Positions 8,219-17,344 are shown, counted from the stretch's first letter. The stretch: DNA of 64,000 nucleotides from Verrucomicrobiaceae bacterium (GCA_019694165.1 JAIBCL010000008.1:208940-272939), one strand, 5' to 3'. Notes: generated by a model from the sequence alone, not told the origin. Program-made: numbers and translations.

Positions 8219-9289
8219 TCACTGCTGATGACTCATCATGATGAAGATCACGATGAGCGCGATGAAGACGACGATGGCCACCTTCACCCAACTGATGGGA
8301 TACTCGCCGGTGATCTTGCCGGTGTGGCCGTTCACGGCCACCTGGTAGTTCTTCGAGCCGTAAGTGTAGGTCAGCAGCCACACGGGCAGCAGGATGTGCT
8401 TGAAGGTCTGCGCGGAATACTCGGGGTGGATGTCGAGGTTGCGCTGCGTATCACCCGGCACCTGCCCGGCGCACATTTGCTCCAGCGCGGCATTCATGCG
8501 CGCGCGTGAGTCCTCGGCGGCGCGGATGAGATCGATCTGGTATTGCTCGACGATCCAGCCGGAGACGTAGCCGGGATCATACGGCACGAGATCAGTCGTC
8601 GTGGGGAAGGGCTCGAGGCCGGAGAGCAATTCCGGATGCACGCCCTTGGACGCCGGCACGAGCACGTCGTCGAAAAAGTGATCGACGACTCCCGATGCCG
8701 GCTCCCAGCGGACATGGCGCTCCTGCTCGCCCTTGCTGTTGCGCGTGTAGTAGTAAAAACCGGCCTCGGCATCCCACGGGCAGCGGGCCTGCGCGTCGAA
8801 GGTCCAGTAGGGCAGATAGATGCCTTTCAGCGTGTCGGTCAGCGCCTTGGTCTTCAACTTGTTCGGGGCGAACCAGTGGCTGCCATACCACGAGCGGATG
8901 TCCTCGCGCACCCTCGTGTCGGCGACCTTGAAAGGCAGCACGCTGCTCGGCCGGATCGGCGCACCGGAGTCTTCGACGGCCACGATCGCAGGCGAGCCGC
9001 AGAAGTCGCAGTTCTGCGCCACGCGACTTGGATCGAAAACGGAGATCGCGTTGCAGCTCTGGCAGCGCACGGTCTTCTTCTGCGCCACCCAGCCGCGCTG
9101 ATCGTCGGGCATGGAGCGCAGCGCGGAGACGAGATCACTTTCCTCCACGAGCGAGCCGTCGGCCTTCAATTCCGCGGGCGACACCGTGCCGCAGTACGGG
9201 CAGACGAGTGCGTGTTTCGAAGGTGTCCAGACAGCCTCCGCTCCGCAGGCGGGGCAGGCGAATTTGCTCAGGGCGGTGACTTCAGACAT
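8219..9289 (-). CDS. Tail-anchored protein with two zinc-ribbon motifs
   Basis: A 356-residue protein with two paired CxxC zinc-binding knuckles: C12/C15 with C30/C33 (CPACG, CPYCG) and C76/C79 with C94/C97 (CQSCN, CDFCG). These resemble TFIIB-type or primosomal N'-like zinc ribbons. A long Trp/Tyr-rich central domain with LPFKVADTRVREDIRSWY and IYLPYWTFDAQA follows. The protein ends with a single hydrophobic helix (VKVAIVVFIALIVIFIMM) and only four residues after it, so it is predicted to be tail-anchored with the zinc ribbons in the cytoplasm. Proteins like this are sometimes labelled as helicase-related, but no helicase motif is present. The function is unknown. The gene lies 30 bp upstream of bioD. 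Confidence 0.75.
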   Translation of the reverse strand: MSEVTALSKFACPACGAEAVWTPSKHALVCPYCGTVSPAELKADGSLVEESDLVSALRSMPDDQRGWVAQKKTVRCQSCNAISVFDPSRVAQNCDFCGSPAIVAVEDSGAPIRPSSVLPFKVADTRVREDIRSWYGSHWFAPNKLKTKALTDTLKGIYLPYWTFDAQARCPWDAEAGFYYYTRNSKGEQERHVRWEPASGVVDHFFDDVLVPASKGVHPELLSGLEPFPTTTDLVPYDPGYVSGWIVEQYQIDLIRAAEDSRARMNAALEQMCAGQVPGDTQRNLDIHPEYSAQTFKHILLPVWLLTYTYGSKNYQVAVNGHTGKITGEYPISWVKVAIVVFIALIVIFIMMSHQQ

Positions 9290-9468
9290 GGGGCTTGAAT
9301 GCGCGGACGTTGGAGCAGCGGACGGCGGCGTTCAAGCAGGGACGGAGTGTTCTGTGACCGGCTGCCAAGATGCACGCCAGGGTGCGACGCAATTTGTGTG
9401 CACACCTGACGAACGGGTGCCGATGAAAGCGCGGTCTGCGTCCGTCCATGCGGTGGCAGACGAGAAAG

Positions 9469-10239
9469 CTACACGCGCTCGCCCGTGAGCTTGATGCCGA
9501 TGAGCACGGCCATTGAGAGCGCGATCATGAGAAGGCTCACGGCCACACCTTGCTCCAACTCACCCACGCTCCATGCGAGCCACACGCTCGTGGGCAGTAC
9601 TTCGGTCTTCATCCGCGTCGCGCCGGCAAAGACGAGCACAGGGCCGAACTCGCCGAGGCTCCGCGCCCACGCCACGCTCGCAGCCGCAAACATGCCGCGC
9701 CGCGCCGCCGGCAGCGTGACGTGCCATGCGGCCTGAAAGTGCGTGCACCCCAGCGTGCGCGCCACATCCTCGGGCCGCGACGACAGGTGATCGAACACGC
9801 CGCGCATGGTGCGGATGGCAAACGCCGCGGCGATCACGAACTGCGCCAGCACCACGCCGGCGACGGTGTAGGTGAAGGGGACGGCCTTCTCAATGGCGTG
9901 CCCCAAACGCGTTTGGAAAAAAATGAGCAGACACAGGCCCACCACCATCGGCGGCAGCACGATGGGAATGTCCAGCGCCGCATCCACCACCGCACGGCCT
10001 GGAAAGCGCGCGCGAGACATGAGATAGCCGACCGGCACCGCGAGCACCACCGAGGCGAGGGCGGCAAGGGTACAGGTGGCCATGCTCAGCGCCGTGGCAT
10101 AGCGAATCTCGCGTGACACCAGCACGTTCCAGATATCGGCGGGCGAGGCATATGTGGCCGTCGCGCCGAGCATGAACATCCAGAACAGCAGATAGGCCGC
10201 GCAGATGAGCATAAGGGTGATCCAGAAGGCACGATGCAC
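9469..10239 (-). CDS. ABC transporter permease, molybdate/sulfate type
   Basis: An inner-membrane permease of about 256 residues with roughly six hydrophobic segments. It contains the cytoplasmic EAA loop that contacts the ATPase, EDVARTLGCTHFQAAWHVTLP, and the region SLGEFGPVLVFAGATRMKTE typical of ModB/CysT-like permeases. The frame is open to 10428, but that extension reaches into the end of ilvN and looks non-coding. The GTG at 10239 (VHRAFWITLMLICAAY) or the ATG at 10212 is therefore preferred. Neither a substrate-binding protein nor an ATPase gene is adjacent in this window, so the substrate (molybdate, tungstate, sulfate) is undecided. Confidence 0.8.
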   Translation of the reverse strand: MHRAFWITLMLICAAYLLFWMFMLGATATYASPADIWNVLVSREIRYATALSMATCTLAALASVVLAVPVGYLMSRARFPGRAVVDAALDIPIVLPPMVVGLCLLIFFQTRLGHAIEKAVPFTYTVAGVVLAQFVIAAAFAIRTMRGVFDHLSSRPEDVARTLGCTHFQAAWHVTLPAARRGMFAAASVAWARSLGEFGPVLVFAGATRMKTEVLPTSVWLAWSVGELEQGVAVSLLMIALSMAVLIGIKLTGERV

Positions 10240-10336
10240 GCGCGAGCGTAGCAGCGCGCCGGCACGGCTCAAGCCCGGAACGCGGGATCCCGGCGCACCG
10301 CGAGGGACTGCGCCGGCCCTCGCCGGCGGCGGTCGG

Positions 10337-10882
10337 TCATGTCTCGGCCGCGCCGCGCGCCATGACGACCTTGCCGGTGCGGACGGTCTCGATGATCTCG
10401 AATTTGCCAAGCAGGCGCACTGCGGCATCGACCTTGTCGGTGTTCCCGGTGATCATGGCGATGAGGCTGTCTTCCTGCAGATCGACGGTCTTCCCCGCGT
10501 AGTGCTCCACGATCTGGAGAATCTCAGTGCGCTCGTCGGGACCAGCGGCGAGTTTCACGAGCACCATCTCCTTGGCGACCGCATCGCGGTCGGTGTGCTC
10601 CTGGCAGTTCATGACATCGACGAGCTTGCTCACCTGCATGATGATCTGGTGCAAGCCCTCGGGTTGGCCGCTGATGCCAATGGTCATCCGGCTGAAGCGC
10701 GGATCACGCGTCTGCGAAACGACGAGCGATTCGATGTTGAAACCACGGCGCGAGAACACCGCGCAGATCCGGCCGAGGACGCCGGGCTGATTGTTCACAT
10801 ACACGCTGAGGGTGTGGATGTTGATGATGTCAGCCTGAGGCGAGGGTTTCTTTTCGGTGGTGGCGGGGATGCGTTCGCTCAT
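10337..10882 (-). CDS. ilvN: Acetolactate synthase small (regulatory) subunit
   Basis: A 181-residue regulatory subunit of acetohydroxyacid synthase, the first common enzyme of valine, leucine and isoleucine synthesis. The N-terminal ACT domain is clear: IHTLSVYVNNQPGVLGRICA, FSRRGFNIESLVVSQT and RMTIGISG. The C-terminal half contains the conserved MVLVKLAA stretch. The length is typical of IlvH/IlvN. The gene is 45 bp downstream of the DNA methyltransferase gene, which separates it from ilvB; all three share a strand and probably one transcript. Confidence 0.95.
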   Translation of the reverse strand: MSERIPATTEKKPSPQADIINIHTLSVYVNNQPGVLGRICAVFSRRGFNIESLVVSQTRDPRFSRMTIGISGQPEGLHQIIMQVSKLVDVMNCQEHTDRDAVAKEMVLVKLAAGPDERTEILQIVEHYAGKTVDLQEDSLIAMITGNTDKVDAAVRLLGKFEIIETVRTGKVVMARGAAET

Positions 10883-10927
10883 GGGACTTGGGATTTCAGA
10901 TTTCTGGATTCAAATTTCAGATGCCGC

Positions 10928-11737
10928 TCATGCGAGGACGAGTTCGTGCTGCGTGGATCGAGTGCGAAGTTCGGCGAGACGGGTCTCGATGATGGAAATG
11001 TAGCCGGCGTCTTTTTCGATGCCGATCCAGCGCCGATGCAACGATTCGGCCGCGACGGCGGTGGTGCCGGAGCCGAGGAAGGGATCGAGCACGATGTCCC
11101 CCTCGTCGGTGCTGCACGCGATGAGTTTTTCGATCAATCGCAGCGGCTTCTGGCTCGGGTGACCACATTTTTCCTTCGAGGCACCCTTCAGGCTCGGAAC
11201 ACGCAGGATGTTGGTGGCGAACTTGCCCTTCTCCAGATGCGCGCGGCGTGCGTCCATGTCCTTGTATCGGTTGTCCTTCAAGTATTGCTCGATGGTCTTG
11301 GCATCGTAAGGCTCGCGCACGGCATGCTTGTTGAACTTCACATCATCGCCATTGCGCAGCACAAGGATCATCTCGTACTGCGGCGTGAAGCTGTCACGCC
11401 GTTCGTTGTAGCCGACGGCCCGGTCCCAGATGATGAGATCGTGAAACTGATGCTTGCGGCAGAGTTGCGACATGAGGTGGATGAAGCCGTGCTCACGCTT
11501 GCCGAGCTGGCCGAAAATGAAGCACAGGCCGTCGTCGCGCAGGACTCTCATGCACTCGCCCACCCAGCGTCCGCACCAGGCGAGATACTCTTCAACCGTT
11601 CGCCATTGCGTGTCCCAGTGCTCGTCTTCGAGCACGTTGAAGTACGGCGGATCTGCAATGATGGACTGCACGGAAGCGCCCGGCAGCCTTGCCAGCGCAT
11701 CCAGCACATCTCCGTGAGTGGGGGTGATTTGTTTCAT
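10928..11737 (-). CDS. Beta-class N6-adenine/N4-cytosine DNA methyltransferase (orphan)
   Basis: A 269-residue S-adenosylmethionine-dependent DNA methyltransferase. The catalytic motif DPPY is at residues 29-32 and the AdoMet-binding motif DPFLGSGTT at 218-226. This order (motif IV before motif I) defines the beta class, as in YhdJ- and HinfI-type enzymes. Other family segments are visible: SFTPQYEMILVLRNGD and GHPSQKPLRLIEKLI. The ATG at 11737 puts MKQITPTHGDVLDAL at the N-terminus. No restriction endonuclease or specificity gene is adjacent. The gene begins 31 bp after the ilvB stop and ends 45 bp before ilvN, an unexpected position inside an amino-acid operon. The target sequence cannot be read from the protein. 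Confidence 0.9.
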   Translation of the reverse strand: MKQITPTHGDVLDALARLPGASVQSIIADPPYFNVLEDEHWDTQWRTVEEYLAWCGRWVGECMRVLRDDGLCFIFGQLGKREHGFIHLMSQLCRKHQFHDLIIWDRAVGYNERRDSFTPQYEMILVLRNGDDVKFNKHAVREPYDAKTIEQYLKDNRYKDMDARRAHLEKGKFATNILRVPSLKGASKEKCGHPSQKPLRLIEKLIACSTDEGDIVLDPFLGSGTTAVAAESLHRRWIGIEKDAGYISIIETRLAELRTRSTQHELVLA

Positions 11738-11768
11738 CGCGATCACGCGCCGTCGCCGAGGCGCCGGA

Positions 11769-13496
11769 TCATGTGGAGCCTGTGGGCTTTTCCATCTTGT
11801 GCTTCGGCGCCTCAACGAGCATGTCCTCGAGCGCGGCTCCGGCGGGAATCATCGGGAAGACATTTTCCGTCTTGATGCACTCGGCCTCGATGATGCAAGG
11901 GCCTTCGTTGTAATCGAGCGCCTGCTGGAGGATGCGCTCGATGTCGGCAGGCCGGCGGATGTGCCAGCCTTTGATGCCGTAGGCCTCTCCGAGCTTCACA
12001 AAATCGGGATTGCCGAGGAGATCGACACCGCTCTCCCGGTTGTCGAAGAACAGCTCCTGCCACTGGCGCACCATGCCTAGGTAGCTGTTGTTCAGGACGA
12101 TGATCTTGATCGGCAGCTTGTGGATGGCGGCTGTCGCGAGTTCGAAGAGAGTCATCTGGAAGCCACCGTCGCCGGAGATCGAGACGACGGTCTTGTCCGG
12201 CCGAGCAAAGGCCGCGCCGATGGCCGCCGGAAAGCCGTAGCCCATGGTGCCCGCGCCACCGGAACTGAGCCAGTGGTAGCTCGCGTCACACTTGTAGAAC
12301 TGCGCCGCCCACATCTGGTGCTGACCCACGTCGGTGCTGACGATGGCCTTGCCCTTCGTGAGCTGATACAACTCGTCGATCACCTGCTGCATCCGCAGGC
12401 CGCCCTGTTTCTTGTAACCGAGCGGGAATTTCTTTTTGTAGCCGTCGATCTGCTCGAGCCAGTCCTCGGTCGGCAGCTTCTCCACCCGCGGAAGCAAGTC
12501 GGACAGCGCCGCCTTCGCATCACCGCAGATGGTGACGTCCACCTTGATCATCTTGTGGAACTCTGCCGCGTCGATGTCGATGTGAATGAGCTTCGCATTG
12601 CGGCCAAACATATGCGGCTTGCCGATGATGCGGTCGTCGAAGCGGGAGCCGACATTCAAGATGAGATCGGCCTCACAGATCGCCTTGTTCGCATAAGCCG
12701 TGCCGTGCATGCCGATCATGCCGAGCGAGAGCGCATGGGTCTCGGGAAAGACGCCCTTGCCAAGCAAGGTGGTAGTCACCGGCGCGCCCAGCGTCTCGGC
12801 CAGCTTGAGCAGTTCCTTGTCCGCCCGCGCGATCATGGCCCCCTGCCCCGCGAGAATCACGGGCCGGCGCGATTGTGCAATGAGCTTCGCCGCTTCATTG
12901 ATGCCTCCCTGATCGATCTTGAAGGCGTCCTCCGGCCGATAACCCGGCAGGTCCATCGGCTCGTCGAAGGTGCCCGTAAAAGGAGACTGGCTGATGTCTT
13001 TCGGGATGTCGATGAGCACGGGACCAGGCCGCCCCGTCGTGGCGATGTGATAGGCCTCCTTGGCGATGCGCGGGAGCGCGTTGGTCTGCTTCACGAGGAA
13101 ATTGTGCTTCACCACCGGCGAGGTGATGTTAAAAATATCCGCCTCCTGGAAAGCATCCTTCCCGAGCATCCATGTGACCTGCTGCCCGCAGAGGATGATC
13201 ATCGGCACGCTGTCCATCTGCGCCGTCATGATGCCCGTGACGGTGTTTCCGGCACCGGGACCGGAGGTGACCAGAACCACAGCCGGTTTCCCGGTCGCCC
13301 GCGCATAGCCGTCGGCCATATGCACCGCTCCCTGCTCGTGGCGGACAAGGACGAACTTCATGTTTGTCTTCACGGTCTCCAGCGCGTCAAAGATCGGCAA
13401 GGCCGCCCCTCCCGAATAGCCGAAGACATATTCGATGCCGAGTCCGTCAAGGGTCTTGATCAGCGCCTGGGCTCCATCCATTTTTTCCTGATTCAT
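11769..13496 (-). CDS. ilvB: Acetolactate synthase large (catalytic) subunit
   Basis: A 575-residue thiamine-diphosphate enzyme that condenses two pyruvates, or pyruvate and 2-oxobutyrate. The N-terminal Pyr domain has the catalytic glutamate in [19 protein letters not shown]. The C-terminal PP domain has the ThDP/Mg motif [10 protein letters not shown] followed by [20 protein letters not shown]. The start at 13496 is supported by AGGAG (complement of 13506-13510) 9 bases upstream on the minus strand. It is the first gene of the ilvB / methyltransferase / ilvN group. Confidence 0.97.
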   Translation of the reverse strand: MNQEKMDGAQALIKTLDGLGIEYVFGYSGGAALPIFDALETVKTNMKFVLVRHEQGAVHMADGYARATGKPAVVLVTSGPGAGNTVTGIMTAQMDSVPMIILCGQQVTWMLGKDAFQEADIFNITSPVVKHNFLVKQTNALPRIAKEAYHIATTGRPGPVLIDIPKDISQSPFTGTFDEPMDLPGYRPEDAFKIDQGGINEAAKLIAQSRRPVILAGQGAMIARADKELLKLAETLGAPVTTTLLGKGVFPETHALSLGMIGMHGTAYANKAICEADLILNVGSRFDDRIIGKPHMFGRNAKLIHIDIDAAEFHKMIKVDVTICGDAKAALSDLLPRVEKLPTEDWLEQIDGYKKKFPLGYKKQGGLRMQQVIDELYQLTKGKAIVSTDVGQHQMWAAQFYKCDASYHWLSSGGAGTMGYGFPAAIGAAFARPDKTVVSISGDGGFQMTLFELATAAIHKLPIKIIVLNNSYLGMVRQWQELFFDNRESGVDLLGNPDFVKLGEAYGIKGWHIRRPADIERILQQALDYNEGPCIIEAECIKTENVFPMIPAGAALEDMLVEAPKHKMEKPTGST

Positions 13497-14000
13497 GAGG
13501 TCATTCTCCTGAAAATTGGGTTTTGAACCGCAAAGTTACATTCAAAACGAAGCTTACAACATAAAAATGCATTGTTTTCGCGCAAAACAGCCATCAAGCA
13601 GGATACCTTCATCAGAAAAGTCGCTTCAAGAGGCCTAACTATCGAAATTGTTGCCTTCCCCCAATCCAAACACTCCGTCCAAATGGTATCGGCAGCCACG
13701 CTGCACATTCCCTTGAGTGCTGCGGAGTCGTCCAAACCAAATTCCGTGCGAGGCTGGTCCGACAATGCAGCCCTCATTTTCTGACTCCAGCCGACTTCCT
13801 CCAAGACTCGCAGGAGTTGAATTCAACAAGCCCGCAACACCAAAGCAGCGTGCGCGCCACATGTTGGGGGCCGTCTGCACAGACGGCGCTCCGCACACCC
13901 TCATTGGCAACTTGCCCGCACAGCACTTTCGGAATTTTCGGCTGCCCTGATTTTAGCTTTGACAATTCGGGCACTTCTCCGACAGAATCGGGGCCTATTT
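13497..14000. other. Divergent intergenic region (about 500 bp) with two palindromes
   Basis: The region separates ilvB (minus) and the lipoprotein gene (plus) and must contain both promoters. It is AT-rich next to ilvB. Two perfect palindromic sites stand out: GTTGAATTCAAC at 13816-13827, and GCCGTCTG / CAGACGGC at 13870-13887 with a 2-base loop. No leader peptide with a run of branched-chain codons, T-box or other known riboswitch was recognised. The region from about 13650 to 13920 does not look like coding sequence and may be a repeated intergenic element. Confidence 0.45.
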
Positions 14001-14654
14001 ATGAAATTACTCCTGTCCCTAGCTCTCGTTTCGACTCTGGTTTCTTGCGCCGGTGTAAAGAACCCCAGGCGTCCGTCAGCCGAAATCCCCAACCAAGGGG
14101 CTCCGGCGACCAACAAAGGACTCGGCTACGTGAGCCAAGGCGTGGGACATGTGGCGAACACCGCACATGACGTAACGGATGATACCGTGGCTTACGGCGG
14201 AAGGGTGACGGACAGGCAGGCAAGGGCCTACACCAACATCGCCTTCCATTCTGCCCGCCGCGCCAATGATCTCGCCTTCCGCGAGAGCAATCGCTATACG
14301 GACTACGCGCTGGATACCACTGACAAGGCTGCCGATCTTGAAGTACGCGAAGTGAAGCGTTGGCCGAAGTTTGCCAGCAAATCTGCCGAGCGCGCGTTCG
14401 GCTCCGCCCGCAAGGCGTATCAGGCGTCCATGACCTCCTACGGGGATGCCGTTGACCGCAGCTACTGGTCCTTCTGGAACATTTTCAATCCGCCGGAGAC
14501 CAAGTCTTGGATGGTGGGCAGCAAGAACGACTGCTTGAAGTGCTGCGGGCCCTTCGCGCCCGTGCCGGGTGGTGTGTGGACGAAGGACCTCGTCGTCGAG
14601 GAGCCTCCGCCGCCGATGGACGAGAGCAAGAGCAGCGTCCGTATCACGAAGTAG
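14001..14654 (+). CDS. Predicted lipoprotein with 11-residue periodicity
   Basis: A 217-residue product. MKLLLSLALVSTLVSCAGV is a lipoprotein signal with the lipobox LVSC and the modified cysteine at residue 16. The mature part is Ala/Arg/Asp-rich and helical. Between about residues 85 and 160 an 11-residue spacing can be laid over the sequence, for example ARAYTNIAFHS, ARRANDLAFRE, SNRYTDYALDT, TDKAADLEVRE. The C-terminal part has KNDCLKCCGPFAP and a Pro-rich tail. The ATG at 14001 was chosen over an upstream Met because it starts the signal peptide. The gene is followed by a clear terminator. The protein family is not recognised. Confidence 0.75.
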   Translation: MKLLLSLALVSTLVSCAGVKNPRRPSAEIPNQGAPATNKGLGYVSQGVGHVANTAHDVTDDTVAYGGRVTDRQARAYTNIAFHSARRANDLAFRESNRYTDYALDTTDKAADLEVREVKRWPKFASKSAERAFGSARKAYQASMTSYGDAVDRSYWSFWNIFNPPETKSWMVGSKNDCLKCCGPFAPVPGGVWTKDLVVEEPPPPMDESKSSVRITK

Positions 14655-14682
14655 CGCGAGTTCCACTCCCTGAAATCGGAAG

Positions 14683-14713
14683 AGGCGGGCCTTTTGCGGG
14701 TCCCGCCTTTTTT
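14683..14713 (+). terminator. Rho-independent terminator after the lipoprotein gene
   Basis: The stem is formed by AGGCGGGCC and GGTCCCGCCT with a short loop containing TTTTGC, followed by a run of T through 14713. It lies about 30 bp after the stop codon at 14654. Confidence 0.8.
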
Positions 14714-14814
14714 GTTGATTGGGGAGGAGGTGCCGAAGCCCGTCTGAGCTTCGCGATCAGCCAACCATCATCAGCGCACCGGGCAAAGCAGCAGCCGGAG
14801 CATCCCGCTGCCCC

Positions 14815-15885
14815 TCATCCCACGAGCGGCAGCGTGCGTTTCTCCTGTGCGCTGCGATACGCCGTATCCACGATCTGTTGACCGATACGTGAGATGTCGA
14901 TGGTGAGAGGTCCGATCAGAGGCGCTCCGGTCTCCAGCGAATGGATCAAATGCTCCACTGGATTGCGGTTCGGCGCGTTGATGACATCCACAGGCACGTC
15001 AAAACCCTCCGGCCGCGCGCGCGTCTGCACCCGGATCACAGGCTCGTAGTCATGGCAGGAAATGGTACCGTCGCGGCCCTTGAGCACGAAGCCACACTTC
15101 GGCTGGGGCTGGTAGGTCCAGGGGTCGGTGAAAGTGCCCCACCGCGTCTCCGTCTTGCTCAGGCCACATGTGTAGCGAATGACGGTGATGCTGTGCTCGT
15201 CCACCTCCAGAGCGCCGGACAGGTCCCATGTGCAGGTGACCTCCAGCGGCACCTTGCCACCCAGATGCCATGTGCCGAGCGTGGTGCCGTAGCCCATGTA
15301 ATCAAGCAGGGAGCCACCGCCCTGCCCCTTGCTGTAAAACCAGCTCGCGGCTTTTTCCGCCGCTGTCGGTTCTTTCTCAATCTTGTCCGCACCGTGGTAG
15401 AGCGGGCCGCGGTTCCCACCCGTGTGTTGAAACTCCAGCACCTCGCCGATGACGCCTTCCTTGATCAGACGGTGCGCAGTCTGCTGCCCCGCATCCCAAA
15501 CGAGCGGCCAGTTGATGGCGAGCTGCCGGCCCGTTGCTCTCATCGCCGCCACCATGGCATCCGCCTCGGCAAGCGAGCCGGCAAATGGCTTCTCCATGAT
15601 GATGTGTGCGCCGAAGGGAGCCACCTTCTCCACCCACTCCCCGTGTCGCGATGCGGCCGGGCAAAGAATGACAATGTCCGGCTTCGTCGTCTCCAGGCAT
15701 GTGCGGTAGTCGCCAAAGACCTGGTCCGCACGAAGCGAAAAGTTCCTGGCCGCTTCCACCATCCGTTCTGGCTTCTCGTCGCTGATGCCGACGATCTCGG
15801 CCCGTGGATGCTCGGACGTCTGCCGGAGCAGATCGCCCATGTGGAAGTGGTCGAAATTGATGCCTGCGATGCGCCAGCGTTTCAT
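14815..15885 (-). CDS. Gfo/Idh/MocA-family oxidoreductase
   Basis: A 356-residue NAD(P)-dependent dehydrogenase-like protein of a family that acts on sugars, inositols and related compounds. MKRWRIAGINFDHFHMGDLL begins the Rossmann domain. Then come VFGDYRTCLETTKPDIVILC and HIIMEKPFAGSLAEADAMV, which contains the conserved EKP motif. The C-terminal domain includes GQGGGSLLDYMGYGTTLGTW. The ATG at 15885 starts the Rossmann fold directly; the frame is open 80 codons further up without likeness. There is no Tat signal, so it is probably cytoplasmic. It stands alone on the minus strand. The substrate is unknown. Confidence 0.88.
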   Translation of the reverse strand: MKRWRIAGINFDHFHMGDLLRQTSEHPRAEIVGISDEKPERMVEAARNFSLRADQVFGDYRTCLETTKPDIVILCPAASRHGEWVEKVAPFGAHIIMEKPFAGSLAEADAMVAAMRATGRQLAINWPLVWDAGQQTAHRLIKEGVIGEVLEFQHTGGNRGPLYHGADKIEKEPTAAEKAASWFYSKGQGGGSLLDYMGYGTTLGTWHLGGKVPLEVTCTWDLSGALEVDEHSITVIRYTCGLSKTETRWGTFTDPWTYQPQPKCGFVLKGRDGTISCHDYEPVIRVQTRARPEGFDVPVDVINAPNRNPVEHLIHSLETGAPLIGPLTIDISRIGQQIVDTAYRSAQEKRTLPLVG

Positions 15886-16145
15886 GATGTAAGGCCCGAG
15901 AATAGAAGCGGCGGCAAAGGAATCAATGCTGCATTCGTTTCCCGCAGCCGCGTTCGAACCTTCCGGAACTGGCCGCTGAACGGTGCCAGGCTTCACTACC
16001 CCGAATGCCGGCGACCTTGTTGCACTCTGGCGGGCACGCATCCAGAGGCATCTTAAGCAGGGCGCGCACCACTTGACCGGACGCGCTTTCGCTGGGTCGG
16101 AATTTAGGACTTGGAGTGCCGGCACGCGTTTCCTATTCTCGACGG

Positions 16146-16559
16146 ATGATTATTGGAAAAAACTTGGCCCGCCTTCGGTGCCCGTCGCTGATTGTACTCG
16201 CGGCGCTTATCGCCGCGTGCGCCGCGCCTCCAAAACCTCCGCCCACCGTCATCATGCCGAAGCCCACGCGCTGGAAGCCGTACCAGAGCGGCATCGCGTC
16301 GTGGTATCATGACCGCCGAACGGCCAGTGGGGAGCGCTTCATTGCTTCCGATTTCTCCGCCGCGCACCGCACGCTGCCCTTCGGCACGCTTGTACGCATC
16401 ACCACTGTACGCACCGGTCGCTCCTGCGTCGTCCGCATCAACGACCGCGGCCCCTACGTGCGCGGCCGTATCATCGACGTCAGCCCCGCCGCTGCGCGGA
16501 TGCTTGGACTCAATGTAAGCGGCATCGCAAAGGTGAACACTGAGATCGAGGTGAAGTAG
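16146..16559 (+). CDS. RlpA-like septal ring lipoprotein / lytic transglycosylase
   Basis: A 137-residue protein with a lipoprotein signal (LIVLAALIAAC, cysteine at residue 25) and a double-psi beta-barrel (DPBB) domain. RlpA motifs are GIASWYHDRRTASGERF, LPFGTLVRITTVRTGRSCVV and VRINDRGPYVRGRIIDVSP. RlpA enzymes cleave denuded peptidoglycan glycans near the division septum. There is no C-terminal SPOR domain, so septal targeting would need another route. The ATG at 16146 was chosen because it starts the signal; an in-frame Met lies 30 bases upstream. It is probably anchored in the outer membrane. Confidence 0.88.
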   Translation: MIIGKNLARLRCPSLIVLAALIAACAAPPKPPPTVIMPKPTRWKPYQSGIASWYHDRRTASGERFIASDFSAAHRTLPFGTLVRITTVRTGRSCVVRINDRGPYVRGRIIDVSPAAARMLGLNVSGIAKVNTEIEVK

Positions 16560-16777
16560 TATGATGGTTCGATGCCGGTGATGGCGGATGGGCGGAGAAA
16601 GCCCGTCCTCACACGCCCACTTGAACTCGAGACCAAAGCCGAAGGTTGACCGTCTCGTTCGAGGACGAGTACGTGCAGGAGGTCGCGGATAGGCACGCGG
16701 ACGACTTTGCTCGTGCCACCAGCATTGCAGCACTGCCCGCCCCCACCGCGCCCCCGACAGCCGCCATCAACCGTGGA

Positions 16778-17344
16778 CTATCCACCGTCAACCACCACCC
16801 TCGGCAGAACCTCCACCACGTTGGCGAGCGCACGGCCGTCCGCGTGGCGGAGTTCGTTGCAGCGTCCGTAGAGGACCTGGCCGGCGGTGGCGCCGAGCAG
16901 TTCGGCAAGGCGTGAATCCACCGAGATGCGGAAAAATCCGCTGGGATGGCTGGTGAATGGCACCTGCTCGCGCTCGAGAATGCCGCCCAGCGGGACATGA
17001 CCTTCAAGCACCAGCCTTTGCGCCGGCTCGGGCAGCACGTCGATATGGATGCCGATGGCGCCGAACTCCACGGGCATGCCGTCGCGACGACGGTTCAGCA
17101 CCGAGGCCCGCACAAGATACTCGCCCACCTTCTGTTTCGCATGCACGTCGAGATCGATCTCACTGCGGTGGAACTCACGCAGCCGCGAGGTCATGTCACC
17201 ATCATGGGCAAGGAGGCGGCGTTCATCTCCCGGAAGCTGCTCCGCCGGAATAAAGGTCACGCGGGGCCGCGCACTTCCGAGGCCGTAAAAAAAAATGAGC
17301 GGTGCCAGATGATCGGTCGCGGCGTGATCAGGTGTAACGGGCAT
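16778..17344 (-). CDS. Chorismate lyase-like protein (DUF98 type)
   Basis: A 188-residue protein resembling the chorismate lyase superfamily (UbiC/DUF98), which makes 4-hydroxybenzoate from chorismate. Likeness is seen in LLAHDGDMTSRLREFH, then MPVEFGAIGIHIDVLPEPA and VLEGHVPLGGILE, and at the C-terminal RLAELLGATAGQVLYGR. The ATG at 17344 overlaps the end of the upstream radical SAM gene by 17 bp, which indicates translational coupling. No ubiquinone genes are visible nearby. The product, if the enzyme is active, might feed a quinone, pigment or other aromatic pathway; this is inference. Confidence 0.65.
   Translation of the reverse strand: MPVTPDHAATDHLAPLIFFYGLGSARPRVTFIPAEQLPGDERRLLAHDGDMTSRLREFHRSEIDLDVHAKQKVGEYLVRASVLNRRRDGMPVEFGAIGIHIDVLPEPAQRLVLEGHVPLGGILEREQVPFTSHPSGFFRISVDSRLAELLGATAGQVLYGRCNELRHADGRALANVVEVLPRVVVDGG

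Noticed and set aside
9469..10428. Longer permease start at 10428
   Set aside because: The extra 63 residues overlap the end of ilvN and are Arg/Pro/Ala-rich without likeness to the family; GTG 10239 or ATG 10212 fit better.
10928..11737. Restriction-modification system
   Set aside because: Only the methyltransferase is present; its neighbours are ilvB and ilvN.
10205..11875. Plus-strand open frame of 556 codons across ilvN and the methyltransferase
   Set aside because: It is antisense to two genes with complete diagnostic motifs and is a shadow of their codon bias.
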